The position numbers were made by a program, and so were the translations under genes. Positions 1 through 9,495 of a DNA stretch of 64,000 nt are shown here, in pieces (position 1 is the first letter of the stretch; each line of letters opens with the position of its first letter). Source of the DNA: Vandiemenella viatica (lineage: Eukaryota; Arthropoda; Insecta; Orthoptera; Morabidae); the NCBI GenBank assembly GCA_031002005.1, contig CM061919.1, positions 223,136,739-223,200,738 of the forward strand, given 5' to 3'. The notes below the pieces were generated by a model. It did no database searches. It was not told where the DNA came from and saw only the letters and a program-made list of their open reading frames with translations.

Positions 1-598
1 ACTCAGGTAAAGAAGGGGGGGGGGGTAGGATATGAATGGAAGAGAGGCCTATGACACACATGGAATCATAAGTATTGAATGATGTATTATATTGCAATAA
101 AATGTATTTTAAAATTTCAATAAATCTGTAACATTTATCAAGAAATTATGTTTTTTATTTAACGAATCCCCTACCCAACAATTTTTTTATATTCCTTGAG
201 TATGATGGATTAGTATAGTATTTTTTTACGAGTATGAAATACTAGAAACAAAAAAGAGAACAGCGTTTAAAACTGACATTTCACAAAAGGCGTGTTGAGG
301 TAATTAGACAACTTGGAGTGGATATAAAAAAAAATGGCAGCTACAAATAAATGACCTTACATAATGTACAACGAACAGGACTTGTTATTTGAACCAATAA
401 TACTGTTTGCAGAAGGCAACAATATGTTTTGCCCAAAAAATAGTTTTAGAAGTTAATTTTATGGTAACTAAACAACTAACGAATTATAATGATACGAAAT
501 ATCAATAAGACCTGAAAAAATGCTCCTCGAAGGTCCTAGGAAGAAAATTATAGGTTTGGTAATAACGATTGTTGAGGGATCTATCATTTGTACCAGCT
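1..598. other. AT-rich sequence, nothing assigned
   Basis: No credible ORF, RNA gene or repeat structure was recognised apart from a short G-run at positions 16-26. Short minus-strand ORFs here look like chance. Confidence 0.5.
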
Positions 599-600
599 AG

Positions 601-855
601 CAGTGTATAACATGACGCGCACATTCCACGGCGGAAAATCACGCTCGAAATAGCGTATGCTGCATGTTCAGACGAAAATATTCTTGAAAGACGTGTACAG
701 TGTCTAACGGGAACCAACACGTCACCCACGTCGAGTTACAGTACACCCGGAAATAGCGCTGCGCTAGGAAAGTACGCACTCCAGGAACAGTGTATAACGG
801 AACCCGTTGCTCGCCGACGCGTCATGTGTGGCGCGCGCTGGGAATAGCAACAACC
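601..855. repeat. GC-rich imperfect tandem repeat, about 3 units of 90-97 bp
   Basis: The motif CAGTGTMTAACGG (first unit diverged) recurs at 601, 698 and 788. Each unit ends in a related GAAATAGCG/GGAATAGC segment. CpG-rich sequence continues to about 1000, unlike the AT-rich surroundings. It could be a minisatellite or a CpG-rich regulatory block; no ORF here is convincing. Confidence 0.5.
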
Positions 856-1849
856 GTTGTCGCCTGCGGGGGTGTGCGCCCGACTAAGCTCCACAGAATA
901 CTCAGATAGATTCAGGTTTCCGCTGTACAGTGCTGCCACCTGGTGCCGGCGTGGCGGGGAGGTGAGGGAGGTCCCCAGCCCACCTCTATGACGTCATGGG
1001 GAAAAACACGCCAGCTCCATCCTTACCTACCTACTCTTGAAATATTTATTAACAGAAACCATTGAAGAACTTTCCCAAAATTGGGATATTTACCATGCCC
1101 ACATTAGTACATCAAAATGCTAAATTAAACTGATATCGTTTCTCTTAAAGGATCCATGAATTCTATGTGTAACATTTATACATACAAATCAACATAACAT
1201 CTATGCATTAATTCCACTTATAAAATGGCATTTGCACTAACAAGCATACGAAATTAGTGTTTGCCCCGTATAACAAATTAGGCAAAGTTGATCGGGCAGT
1301 AGACCTGTGTCTTGGGTTATAATATGAGCATTGAGAAAATTCCACGGGCGTTGATAGGTCAATCAATAGCAACATGATAAATAATACGAAATAAGAAGCT
1401 CGCAAAAAGTAGCTCACTCAAATACCTCGAATTCTTTGATATTGAGTCGTTTGAAACTGTATCCACAACTCGACTCAGCTATCATTTTACTAAACGATTA
1501 TTCTTCTCGTATGTTCCATTAATGCACGTTATTAAAAGCTCAACTGGCATATAAATTATGCATAAACCTTCATCGTAGGTTCTTACTTACTCTAATGGAT
1601 TATTAATGCCAAGTACTATGCCAATTATCTGTACTAGGATTAGCTCCGTATGCTGTCAAGACTCGCACCAGAATCACATCCGTCTTCCATCACGACGGGA
1701 GATAAAATAGCAACTCTCATGGCTGCAACTGGCCTCGCTTTCAGAATCTTGCCAGTTCCTTCAGCTTCAAAACGTTTTGGCTTTCGCCATTAACTCTCCG
1801 TGTTTCATGGTAGCAGCAGAACCAGGGAGACCAAATTAATAGCATAACA
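856..1849. other. Unassigned, mostly AT-rich
   Basis: The first ~150 bp are GC-rich, a continuation of the block to the left. The rest is AT-rich with no recognisable gene or element. Confidence 0.4.
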
Positions 1850-2565
1850 CTGTATCTTCAAAAGGCTTTTGACATAACGAGCAATAAAATGGTTAAAAAC
1901 TATTGGAGCTTATGAGAAAGTGATTTGCTGGGTAGAAGAATTTTTAAAAATATAGAAAACAAAACTTAAGGTAGGAAATACAGTATCAAAAGAAGTAGAA
2001 GTAAAAAGGGGAATGCTACATGTAGCGTTTTGGGACCATTGCTATTTATTATTCTAATTAATAATTGCGTTGAAGGTTTACTATAAGAAATTACGAGTGT
2101 TTTCAGATGACATAATGCTATATAAAAGGATCAAAACGCTAGAGGACTGTAAACAGCTGCAGGGTGATCTGGACAGGATATCTAGTTGGGTTGGTAAACA
2201 CGGGATGAAGATAAATGCAAAGTCGATTTCAGGCATAAGGATATAGGAAGATTCTCTTTTTTAGGTAAAGGTGGCAGGGATTGGAATAAGTTACAAAGAG
2301 AAATGCTGAATGATTTACCAAAACGTTGGAAGAAATTTGTAGAGGGCAATTGTAGGAGGGTGCAGGAAATGGTGAAGATGGGTGTGTAGGGAAATTGCCA
2401 CCAGAGCAGGCTGTAACAGCTCTCAAACCTAAACTTTAACTGGAATTGTATTTTATGAAGGATTTGTAGCGAGCTAGAGTTTGATTGAAAATGGTTTTGT
2501 ATATTTGACTTGTATTTTATTGTAAATCAGTGTAAATGGATTTTGTTTTGTGAAAAGAAATTATG
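1850..2565 (+). mobile_element. LINE-A copy 1: decayed non-LTR retrotransposon, reverse transcriptase fragment
   Basis: Conceptual translation across several frameshifts gives reverse transcriptase landmarks in order: a QKAFD block near 1863, a WVEEFLK segment near 1930, LGPLLFIILIN near 2030-2060, and a degraded FxDDIMLY catalytic block near 2100-2125 followed by KQLQGDLDR and GMKINAK. An internal deletion at about 2225 joins this to the C-terminal segment (GRFSFLGKGGRDW, NKLQREMLNDLPK) with a stop near 2388. The 3' UTR runs on and was interrupted by the DNA transposon that starts at 2568. Four related copies occur in this window. It belongs to the jockey/CR1-like group of LINEs by motif style; the exact clade is not decided. 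Inactive. Confidence 0.8.
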
Positions 2566-2930
2566 TAGGGGAAAGTCGGACAAAATCGGGATCCTAACGG
2601 GTTATTTCCTTGTAATATTCACTTTGTGAACAAAATAGTCAAAATTTGTGTTAAAACGATAAACTGATTCCTTGTGAAGAAAAAAATAGTAAACCAGTCG
2701 TGAACAAAAGCAATTGAGATCATAAAAACACATTTCTTTAGAAGTGTGCGATGTCTCGGGTTTGTCCGACGTGGCTGGACAAAACCGGGAACTGTAAAGA
2801 ATAATAAATAAACATATTGTAAGTTTACAATGTGTTACCAAATGAAAACTAGCAAAATATGACGTACTATACATATAGAATTTGAAACTATATCAAACCT
2901 ACATCAAATAACAATGATTTATGTTACTCT

Positions 2931-3340
2931 CTAAGCGTTAAACGTTTTAGGCACAAAAATCACAAACGAAAGTTTGGTCTGTAGAAAACACTCTCGGGAT
3001 TCTAGCCGCGTCAAATAAAAGTCGACTGTCGACGCGGCTAGAATCCCGAGAGTGTTTTCTACAGTGCTGCCGCCGCGAAAACGTTCACAGAAAGTTTGGT
3101 CTTGTTCATCTGCATTGCTGCACGCTTCAAGCGCCCACCATTTGCAGTGAAGGCACTGTATCCAACTCTCCTTAGATTTAGAATGTTCACATAAATCGTC
3201 GCAAAAGATGCATGCCTCATCACCTTCATCCTCCTCCTCGTCTGATGTCAAGGGTTCTATTTTCATTTTCTTCTTTTACACCTTAATTTTTTAGTTTTTT
3301 CTTTCTTGTTGAAAAGACTTCGCTTCATGGCTAAGTCTCT
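2931..3340 (-). pseudogene. C-terminal zinc-finger module of a pogo-type transposase, broken
   Basis: Minus-strand translation shows an acidic run (SDEEEDEGDEA) followed by C-x2-C, a WIQCLHCKWW segment and further Cys, a PHD-like finger often found at the C-terminus of pogo-like transposases of insects. Upstream (3270-3340) a basic lysine-rich stretch lies in another frame, so a frameshift separates it. The finger is cut by a 109-bp insertion (2981-3089). If the insertion and one 13-bp duplication are removed, the reading frame continues TFVCDFCA and stops, supplying the last Cys pair of the finger. That fit shows the insertion came after the transposon was in place. Not functional. Confidence 0.7.
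2981..3089. repeat. 109-bp palindromic insertion with 13-bp target duplication
   Basis: A perfect inverted repeat with 34-bp arms (2979-3012 and 3031-3064) and an 18-bp loop is followed by a 25-bp non-palindromic tail (3065-3089). The 13-bp sequence GAAAGTTTGGTCT flanks it at 2968-2980 and 3090-3102. The arm sequence (CTCGGGATTCTAGCC) recurs at 29368-29420, so the source is an interspersed repeat. The duplication length fits target-primed retroposition rather than a cut-and-paste MITE. Confidence 0.8.
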
Positions 3341-3990
3341 CTTATCATGTTTTTTGGTCATTTCTTTATCTTATAGTTCGAGTTCTAATTTGTAAGGGGA
3401 TGAAATAATGATAGCTGTTTTCCCTCGCCTCTTGTCGGATTTCCTGATGACCCACCTTAATTAAAATAATACTTTTTGTATAGTTTTAAAATATTTATAG
3501 ATCTTCAAACAATAACTAGACAAGTAAATTCCATATTAATCAAGCAAAAGAATCAGTCGTCCAAAACTGGGAACTTCCCGCGTATGTCCGACAACCCGCA
3601 TCCCGGTTTTGTCCGGCCATGCCATTTTGAAGTACAGTATTGTTATTCTAGCATTATTCAAACAACTCACAGACACAAAGATAAATCGTCAAAATACGAA
3701 GGAAATAATGAGCTATCATACGTTGTACTTACCAAAACTAAATCCTTAGGTATTTAGGAGTGGTAGCGTAATATTGCCGACGCCGGATTGTCAACCTTTC
3801 CAGGTAAAACTTTTTAAAAAATTACCACTGCAAAATGGGTTGGTTTACGCGACTTCTGCTCACTGCACGCTGTCATGGCGCTCGCCTGGAACTAGTTCTA
3901 GAAGTTTTCGCTAGATATCATCACAAATCAAGCTATAAAATCCGAATCCCTGTTTTGTCCACCTACCCGGTTTTATCCGACTTTCCCCTA

Positions 3991-4537
3991 AATACCATTT
4001 AATATGTTTAACTATGCCAGAGAATTGCTCAAATGTTTGAAATTGTAAGTATAAAGATGAGCCACGATGTTTAAAGGACGATTTACTGCAGTTAAAAATG
4101 ATTTATGTGGAAAATTGTGTGTTTAAGTATCTTTAATTTTCATTTCTAAGCATTTTGTAATGATTGTAAATTATTATGTATTAATTCTGATTGTTTTTAA
4201 TTTGTTTTCAATTGTTTCAGTATTGTTAATGTTCGAGAAATATCTGTCCGAAGCCTTTGTAGTGTTATAGAAATTTCTATAGAACTTATATAATGCGATC
4301 AGTAGAGACAGAGACAGTTTTAGTTTTCGGCAGAGTTTTTACAGACTCAGTTTACGTCGGCCCATGGAGGAAGGAAATATATAGAGACGACGCAAGAGAC
4401 CTTCACCACGCATTGAAGTGAAGCTGGGCGGAGGAGGAGTGGGGGGCTAGGCCGACCCCATACAGTCACGGGGTATATGTACAAAAACGTCTAGGGGACT
4501 CTAGGATAAACGTAACGCCGTAATCTGGATGGAACTC
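3991..4537. other. Probable continuation of the LINE-A copy 1 3' region, then unassigned
   Basis: Removing the DNA transposon joins this AT-rich sequence to the LINE 3' UTR at 2565. Where the LINE ends cannot be fixed. A GC-richer, purine-rich stretch at 4360-4480 has no recognised content. Confidence 0.3.
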
Positions 4538-4903
4538 GATGAGACAAATAAAAAAATGAAGAATAAAATTTTTTGATATCCTGCTTAGTTTTCGAGATAT
4601 TCTGTCTCAAATTTGAAATGTTTTTGGTTGAAATTCAGAAGAAAAAATTGATCAAAATCAAATTTTATGATGGATTCTTATTTAAAAAGACGAGACAAAT
4701 AAAAAATAAAGAATAAAACTTTTCGATATCTCGCCTAGTTCTCGAGATATACTGTATCAAAAATGAGGTGTCTTGAGTTGAAATGCAGAAGAAACATTTC
4801 GCAAAAGTCAAATTTAATGATCGATTCTTATGTAACACGACGAGACAAATCGAAAATAAAGAATACAATTTTTCGATATCTTGCTTAGTTTTCGGGATAT
4901 ACT
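4538..4903. repeat. Tandem repeat, about 2.4 units of 150 bp
   Basis: The block GAYGAGACAAAT followed by AAAATAAAGAATAAAA and TTTTCGATATCT..CTAGTT recurs at 4538, 4689 and 4839 (spacing 151 and 150 bp). The units are clearly diverged. ORFs on either strand here arise from the repeat and are not genes. Confidence 0.75.
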
Positions 4904-5613
4904 GGGATTGGGTTGATATGCGGCCTGGATTAAAAATTAATTCTGCCAAAGCCACAATGAATTACATGGTGAACATGCAGAATTGATATTTCAGTTTTTT
5001 TACTACCACTTGTGGTTAGATTGAAATGCGGCCTAGACCAGAATAAAAATAGTTATCTTGTTACCATACATCGTAAACTTAATTGGGAATAGCTGGAAAT
5101 GGAAGTAGTTTCCATCGCGATACACATTTTGTCATTAACTTGGTTCTCATGAAATTACTAACAGTAATAGATAAATTCTTTGTCCCTTATACAACAATAA
5201 AACCATTCTGGTACACACTGCATTTAGACCTAACCACAATCTCCATTAAATTGCGGCTACAGAATCAAACTATGTAGACATACCCACACACGCGTATTTG
5301 AATCGCAAACTGTATTTGCGGTAACAACATCATTAAGATTCCTAGATTGCATAAATGCATAGCATAATTTAACACATTTAATTTCATCATACACTGTCAG
5401 TATAAACTGCAACGTGACGAAAGAAAGCGCAATACTAAATTCACTGAATCGCGATGTAAAACACACCCTTTAAATGTCATTTTCAACACTCGTTAAAAAG
5501 TAATGCTAGTCTATTATGTGCAAAATACCAAGGTATGCTGATTTTCTACACTACACCAACAAAAATTTGAGAAGAGAGTCATCCCATTGAGAGCTATGAC
5601 TAAATATTTATAG
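4904..5613. other. Unassigned AT-rich sequence
   Basis: No gene seen. A short segment near 5020-5045 (GATTGAAATGCGGCCT) resembles one near 33305, so part of this may be a diverged interspersed repeat. Confidence 0.35.
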
Positions 5614-5617
5614 ACAG

Positions 5618-6291
5618 TGTAACATAACCGTTGAAATTACGGATATAATTTTAGTATAAATTGTGATCTGAGAAGTAAATGTAATGTCTTTGGTGTTGAG
5701 CGATTACTTAGCGCGCTTTGAAACAGTCTTGTATTGGCGATGGTAGAGTAAGCTACGGTCAGCGAGAGCTTATATGCCGCGGCCGGGAGCATGTGTGTGT
5801 GCGTGTCGCTTAACCGAGGCTCAGAGTTGTAAGACATTGTGTGGACATTCTGAAGGTATTTTTGTGGACTATGAAGGTTATTTTGAATGAACTGGTTTAC
5901 CATAAACTGTGTATGTGGAACTGCTATTGATTTGGATCACGTCGATTGTGTAATAATTAATTACGGGGCTTGTATTGAATGTTACAATCCTTGATTATCC
6001 TCGAACCTGCATTCTTTGGAGAAGAAGTTTAGTTTTTAAGTATCTGCTGGCTTGCTTAGATATTTGTAGTTTCGGAAGAATAAATGTGAGTGAACTGTGA
6101 AAGCTGAATTGCTGTGTATTCCTCAGTACTTGCTTACTTGTTTCTCTGACTACAATTCTAGTTTATCTAACTAGTAAAGATCAGCAGATTGGCGACCGCA
6201 CGGCTGACCGAACATTTTTATTTATAATTGATAAGTGATAATTAATCTAAAGCCCCAACAAGTACTACGCCAAGACGACTGTGAGCTTGCA
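5618..6291 (+). repeat. 5' LTR (674 bp)
   Basis: It begins TGTAAC and ends TTGCA. A TATATG box-like site lies near 5770 and an AATAAA polyadenylation signal at 6079-6084, consistent with U3-R-U5 order. An 88-aa minus-strand ORF is present in both LTRs only because the LTRs are identical. Confidence 0.93.
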
Positions 6292-6309
6292 TGGCGCCTC
6301 AGTGACAGG
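6292..6309 (+). promoter_or_regulatory. Primer-binding site of the LTR element
   Basis: TGGCGCC directly follows the LTR end. TGG is the complement of a tRNA CCA tail and the next bases match the start of a lysine-tRNA-type site, but the match fades after about 8 bases, so the primer tRNA is not identified. Confidence 0.6.
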
Positions 6310-6539
6310 ACGTGTGGTTAAATAGGCATCTGGAGGAGAAATTAACTTTCAATTCCAGAGCATACACACGAGGATAAAGAGGACAAAGGATAAATTACGG
6401 CGAAGTGAGAATAAAGTGACAATTAGGCGCGAAGACGACAATAGCCAAAGTGGAAGATATAACACTACAACGACACGAGGCAGTGAGTCAAAGACGGCGA
6501 GCGAAGATAATCTACTCTGAGACCAGGGAGGTGGCGCAT

Positions 6540-6735
6540 GAACTCGACGAGCATTTCCGAGCGGAGCCGAGAGCAGCCGAGCCGGAGCAGCCGACACGAG
6601 CGGAGGCGAGAGCAGCCGAAGGGAGCGGAGCCGGAGCAGCCGACACGAGCGGAGCCGAGACCAGCCGAAGGAAGCCGAGCCGGAGCAGCTGATTGGAGCC
6701 AACCTGCGACCAGCCGAGCTGAGCCGAGCAGACCC
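6540..6735 (+). repeat. GC-rich low-complexity repeat in the LTR-element leader
   Basis: Degenerate repeats of GAGCAGCCGACACGAGCGGAG-like units (about 20-60 bp periodicity) lie between primer site and gag. Proteins predicted on both strands here (Arg/Glu/Ala-rich or Ser/Leu/Arg-rich) reflect composition. It may form stable leader RNA structure; packaging or IRES roles are possible but unshown. Confidence 0.6.
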
Positions 6736-7108
6736 GAGTGAAGACACCAAAGCTAAGTGCGCGTGTTGCTGCTAGCGAGCTGCTGCGAAGCGTCTTTTCC
6801 TATCTGTTCCGTTCCTTTAATATTTTTCCATAATTTCGAGTCACGCATAGGAAGGAAAACCGAGTTGAGTTTTTCTCTCCTTTTTGCCCATTCCTTTGTC
6901 ATTCTGGTGACACTTACCGCATGTTGACGCAGCACAAGTAGTTGGTTTCAGTTTGCATGCATTTAATTCTGATATGTTGATTGAGTTTCTTGAATAGCAG
7001 CGTTGTATTGGTTTTGTTTGCTGTGAATTGAAGGGGGGAGTAGTAAAGCAACTGAGTTATTATCATAATTGGATTTTCCCGTGGGATTGGTAATATAAAC
7101 TTACTGAA

Positions 7109-8611
7109 ATGGGGGAAGAGACGGAGCCAAAAATGGCTGAAATGCTGGCTAGGTTGATGGAAGACCTTAAGGACTCTAATGATAAACTTCGTTCCGAGCT
7201 TAGGGACTCTAATGATAAACTTCGTTCCGAGCTTAGGGACTCTAATGATAAACTTGATTCTAAATTTGAAACCCTTAGGGACTCTAATAATCAACTTCAT
7301 TCCGGATTTGAAACCCTTAAGGGTAGACTTGAAGTAATGGAAAGGGACGCAGAAGTTCGTCACGATAGCTTAGTCAAGGAGCAGAAATTGCACATCGCGG
7401 AGTTAGAGAGAAAACTCGAAGAGTATAGTGTTAGGTGTATTGATCGGACGGAGGAGTTGTCCTCTCAAGTTTCCGAGTTAAAACAACAGGTTGAGCAGGA
7501 AACGAGTGGTTTGCGCCAGGATACCGGTGCCTTACAGGCGCAATATTTACAGTTAATGGAAAAAAGCGACAGTCAGAGCCACCGCGTAGGGTGCCTTGAA
7601 GATCAGATGCAAACATTTCAGGGTAATGTACAACGGAGCTATGCGGAACTGAAGGGTGAGGTCAAAGGGCTGGCAGCTGACGTGGAAAAGGTTTATGAAA
7701 ATGTTGAGAAGGCGAAACTACATACCCCTCTAGTGGTGAAACAAGAACTAGTTAAACAAGTCCCCAATGTAGTTAGGGAAGAGCTTGTCAAGTACCAAGA
7801 AGTTATAAAGACTTCAGCTTTTCCAGTTAAAGTCAATGATGAAAAGATAGATTGGGAGGAATTTTCCGGAAAGAATTGTATACATCCTGTAAAGTTCATG
7901 AGAAATTTTGAAAATTTCGCACCTTTCCTGATGGCTAGCGAAGAAAATAAAATTAGAATGGTAATCAAACATTTGAGAGGAGAACCTCGTCTTTGGGCTG
8001 ATCAATTCGAAGACCGTTTTGAAACGTTTGCTCAGTTTAAAACAGATTTTTTAAACCTATACTGGTCGGCAGAAAGACAGATTGCTGTGAAATCCGAATT
8101 AATGTTGGGCGAGCATTACGATGCGAATAAAGAGACACAAACTAATTTTTTTATGAGGTGTTACTCATCTTGTAGGTACCTAGATCAACCCCACAGTGAG
8201 GAAGAATATGTCAAAATTATTGCGGCTCGCCTACCCGAACAAACGCAATTTATTCTCACCAGCCATAAAATATGTTCGATTAAGGATGCCATAGACATGT
8301 TGGGAAGGTTGGATGTCCAGGAGGAGAGGATGAGGAGAGACAAGTCGAAGTTTCAGAATGGTTATAGGCACTTTCAGGATAGGCGTACACAAGGAGGCGG
8401 TTACTGGAGAGAAGAAGGAAGGAATAACCGACAACAACCGGTAAATACATATCAACACGGGGCTAGACAGAGAAACAATTTTGAGCCGAATAACCAAGCG
8501 GTAGAGACAGAAACTAATAATCAACACCAACGGTACCATGACGACCAACCTCATAACAGAGAACAGAGGGTAGCCACAGTAGCTGCGAGTGGTGAAAATT
8601 GTTTAAACTAA
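7109..8611 (+). CDS. gag: Gag protein of the LTR retrotransposon (500 aa)
   Basis: This is the structural protein that assembles the cytoplasmic particle of the retrotransposon. Residues ~15-75 contain a 12-residue repeat (RDSNDKLRSEL, with variants) encoded by 36-bp DNA repeats, continuing to about 210 as a long charged coiled coil. Residues ~255-425 match the retrotransposon Gag capsid-like domain: FMRNFENF, then LRGEPRLWAD, FKTDFLNLYW and YVKIIAARLPEQT in the expected order. The C-terminus (from ~430) is Arg/Gln/Asn-rich and suits RNA binding, but no CCHC zinc knuckle is present. The start is the first ATG after an 817-bp leader. The frame is fully open and the LTRs nearly identical, so the gene may still be expressed. 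It ends at a UAA preceded by a frameshift signal into the next ORF. Confidence 0.9.
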   Translation: MGEETEPKMAEMLARLMEDLKDSNDKLRSELRDSNDKLRSELRDSNDKLDSKFETLRDSNNQLHSGFETLKGRLEVMERDAEVRHDSLVKEQKLHIAELERKLEEYSVRCIDRTEELSSQVSELKQQVEQETSGLRQDTGALQAQYLQLMEKSDSQSHRVGCLEDQMQTFQGNVQRSYAELKGEVKGLAADVEKVYENVEKAKLHTPLVVKQELVKQVPNVVREELVKYQEVIKTSAFPVKVNDEKIDWEEFSGKNCIHPVKFMRNFENFAPFLMASEENKIRMVIKHLRGEPRLWADQFEDRFETFAQFKTDFLNLYWSAERQIAVKSELMLGEHYDANKETQTNFFMRCYSSCRYLDQPHSEEEYVKIIAARLPEQTQFILTSHKICSIKDAIDMLGRLDVQEERMRRDKSKFQNGYRHFQDRRTQGGGYWREEGRNNRQQPVNTYQHGARQRNNFEPNNQAVETETNNQHQRYHDDQPHNREQRVATVAASGENCLN

Positions 8612-9495
8612 TTTCTGCCACTGTAGCGGCCTCATCAGGGGCAGAACCGGTTAAGAGGCCAAATGCGGACGAAATTTCACAGAACGGAAGCGGAGGATTA
8701 AGGAAGAAGAAAATTCAGGAAGAAGTTTTTATTTTTGACACTATATTAGGTAATGTTCTAAAGGATGAAGTTGAAGTAAACTGTAAAAGTATTATGGCTG
8801 CGGAAACAGACGTTCAAGGGTGTCAGGAGGAATTTGTGGAAGACGATATAAAAGAGAAATCTTTTGAAGTGGAGGGATTTTTATCTGTGAATACGGGAGA
8901 AGTAAAGTTGGATAGAATCAAGGCAGTAAGACAGCCATATGGCGTTGACAATAGTGACGGGAGCGGGAGCAGTGACCGACAGTCGGCGCGTACTAGCATA
9001 TACCGGAGCACTGTTGGAACCTGTGCCAAAAAAGTTTTGACCGCCGCAACACTGGCGAGCGCGGAAAAACAAGCGAGCGAGTTAGGTCACTCACTCGGAA
9101 GCAATAATTTAGCTAAATCAGTCATTTTCGATAGCGGAAGATATGAAGAAGTAACTGGTAGACAAAAACCTTCTCAATTTGTAAATGAAGAAAATAAAAT
9201 TGACAGAAAATCTATACGGTGGAAAATTAATGAGGAAAATAAAATTGACAGAAAGTCTATAAGGTGGAAGACGGAGGAAGGTGATCGAACAAGTATCAAT
9301 TCACCCGATTGTGACCAGACTAAGAAAACAAGTAATCCTGTCCTGTTATTTTCATATTTTATTTCTTATGTTTTTTTTTCAATTATCAATCCTTTTTCTG
9401 AGAGAAAATCTCTGTATCACTATAAACCCTATTTTCCCTTTACCTTCGAAGGCGCGAGCAGCAATGTAGTAGCCCGAAGAAGTGTGGTAAAGTGA
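8599..9495 (+). CDS. Second ORF of the LTR element (about 298 aa), function unknown
   Basis: This frame is open from just before the Gag stop and would be made as a Gag fusion by -1 frameshifting; it has no good ATG at its start. Position suggests the beginning of a pol gene, but no protease, reverse transcriptase, RNase H or integrase motif is seen. Around residues 197-225 a 14-residue segment (NEENKIDRKSIRWK) is tandemly duplicated. Near the C-terminus (residues ~245-270) a hydrophobic, aromatic stretch rich in Phe/Ile/Leu/Val could be a membrane segment. One explanation is an internal deletion that fused the start of pol to the end of a downstream membrane-protein ORF; this is inference. 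Because the frame stays open over 900 bp in a young element, it may be under some selection, or the deletion may simply be recent. Confidence 0.6.
   Translation: MFKLISATVAASSGAEPVKRPNADEISQNGSGGLRKKKIQEEVFIFDTILGNVLKDEVEVNCKSIMAAETDVQGCQEEFVEDDIKEKSFEVEGFLSVNTGEVKLDRIKAVRQPYGVDNSDGSGSSDRQSARTSIYRSTVGTCAKKVLTAATLASAEKQASELGHSLGSNNLAKSVIFDSGRYEEVTGRQKPSQFVNEENKIDRKSIRWKINEENKIDRKSIRWKTEEGDRTSINSPDCDQTKKTSNPVLLFSYFISYVFFSIINPFSERKSLYHYKPYFPFTFEGASSNVVARRSVVK
8602..8660 (+). promoter_or_regulatory. Probable -1 programmed ribosomal frameshift site with possible pseudoknot
   Basis: TTTAAAC at 8602-8608 is read T_TTA_AAC in the Gag frame, the canonical X_XXY_YYZ heptamer, and the Gag stop UAA follows immediately (8609-8611). 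Slippage by -1 enters the 298-codon second ORF. Four bases downstream, TTCTGCC (8613-8619) can pair with GGCAGAA (8640-8646), and GGCCTC in the loop (8628-8633) can pair with GAGGCC (8655-8660), giving an H-type pseudoknot topology. The spacer is a little short and the second loop (6 nt) longer than usual. Confidence 0.7.

Larger units (their letters stand above)
2568..3988 (-). mobile_element. Pogo/Tigger-like DNA transposon remnant, 1.42 kb, TA target duplication
   Basis: The ends are inverted repeats of about 23 bp: GGGGAAAGTCGGACAAAAT on the left matches the reverse complement of the right end with two mismatches, and each end is flanked by TA (2566-2567 and 3989-3990). The only coding remnant is a C-terminal cysteine-rich module on the minus strand; the DNA-binding and DDE core are missing, so this is an internally deleted, non-autonomous copy. 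TA duplication plus a C4HC3-like zinc finger at the transposase C-terminus is the pattern of insect pogo-type elements; the superfamily call is an inference. It sits in the 3' part of LINE-A copy 1 and itself hosts a palindromic insertion. Confidence 0.75.

Noticed and set aside
3476..3757. 93-codon plus ORF
   Set aside because: It lies in the non-coding part of the pogo-like element on the opposite strand and contains no known motif.
5637..5903. 88-codon minus ORF repeated exactly at 10018-10284
   Set aside because: It lies within the two identical LTRs; duplication is due to the LTRs and the peptide has no family features.
6349..6750. 133-codon minus ORF rich in Ser/Leu/Arg, and Arg/Glu/Ala-rich plus ORFs
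   Set aside because: They result from the GC-rich low-complexity leader repeat.
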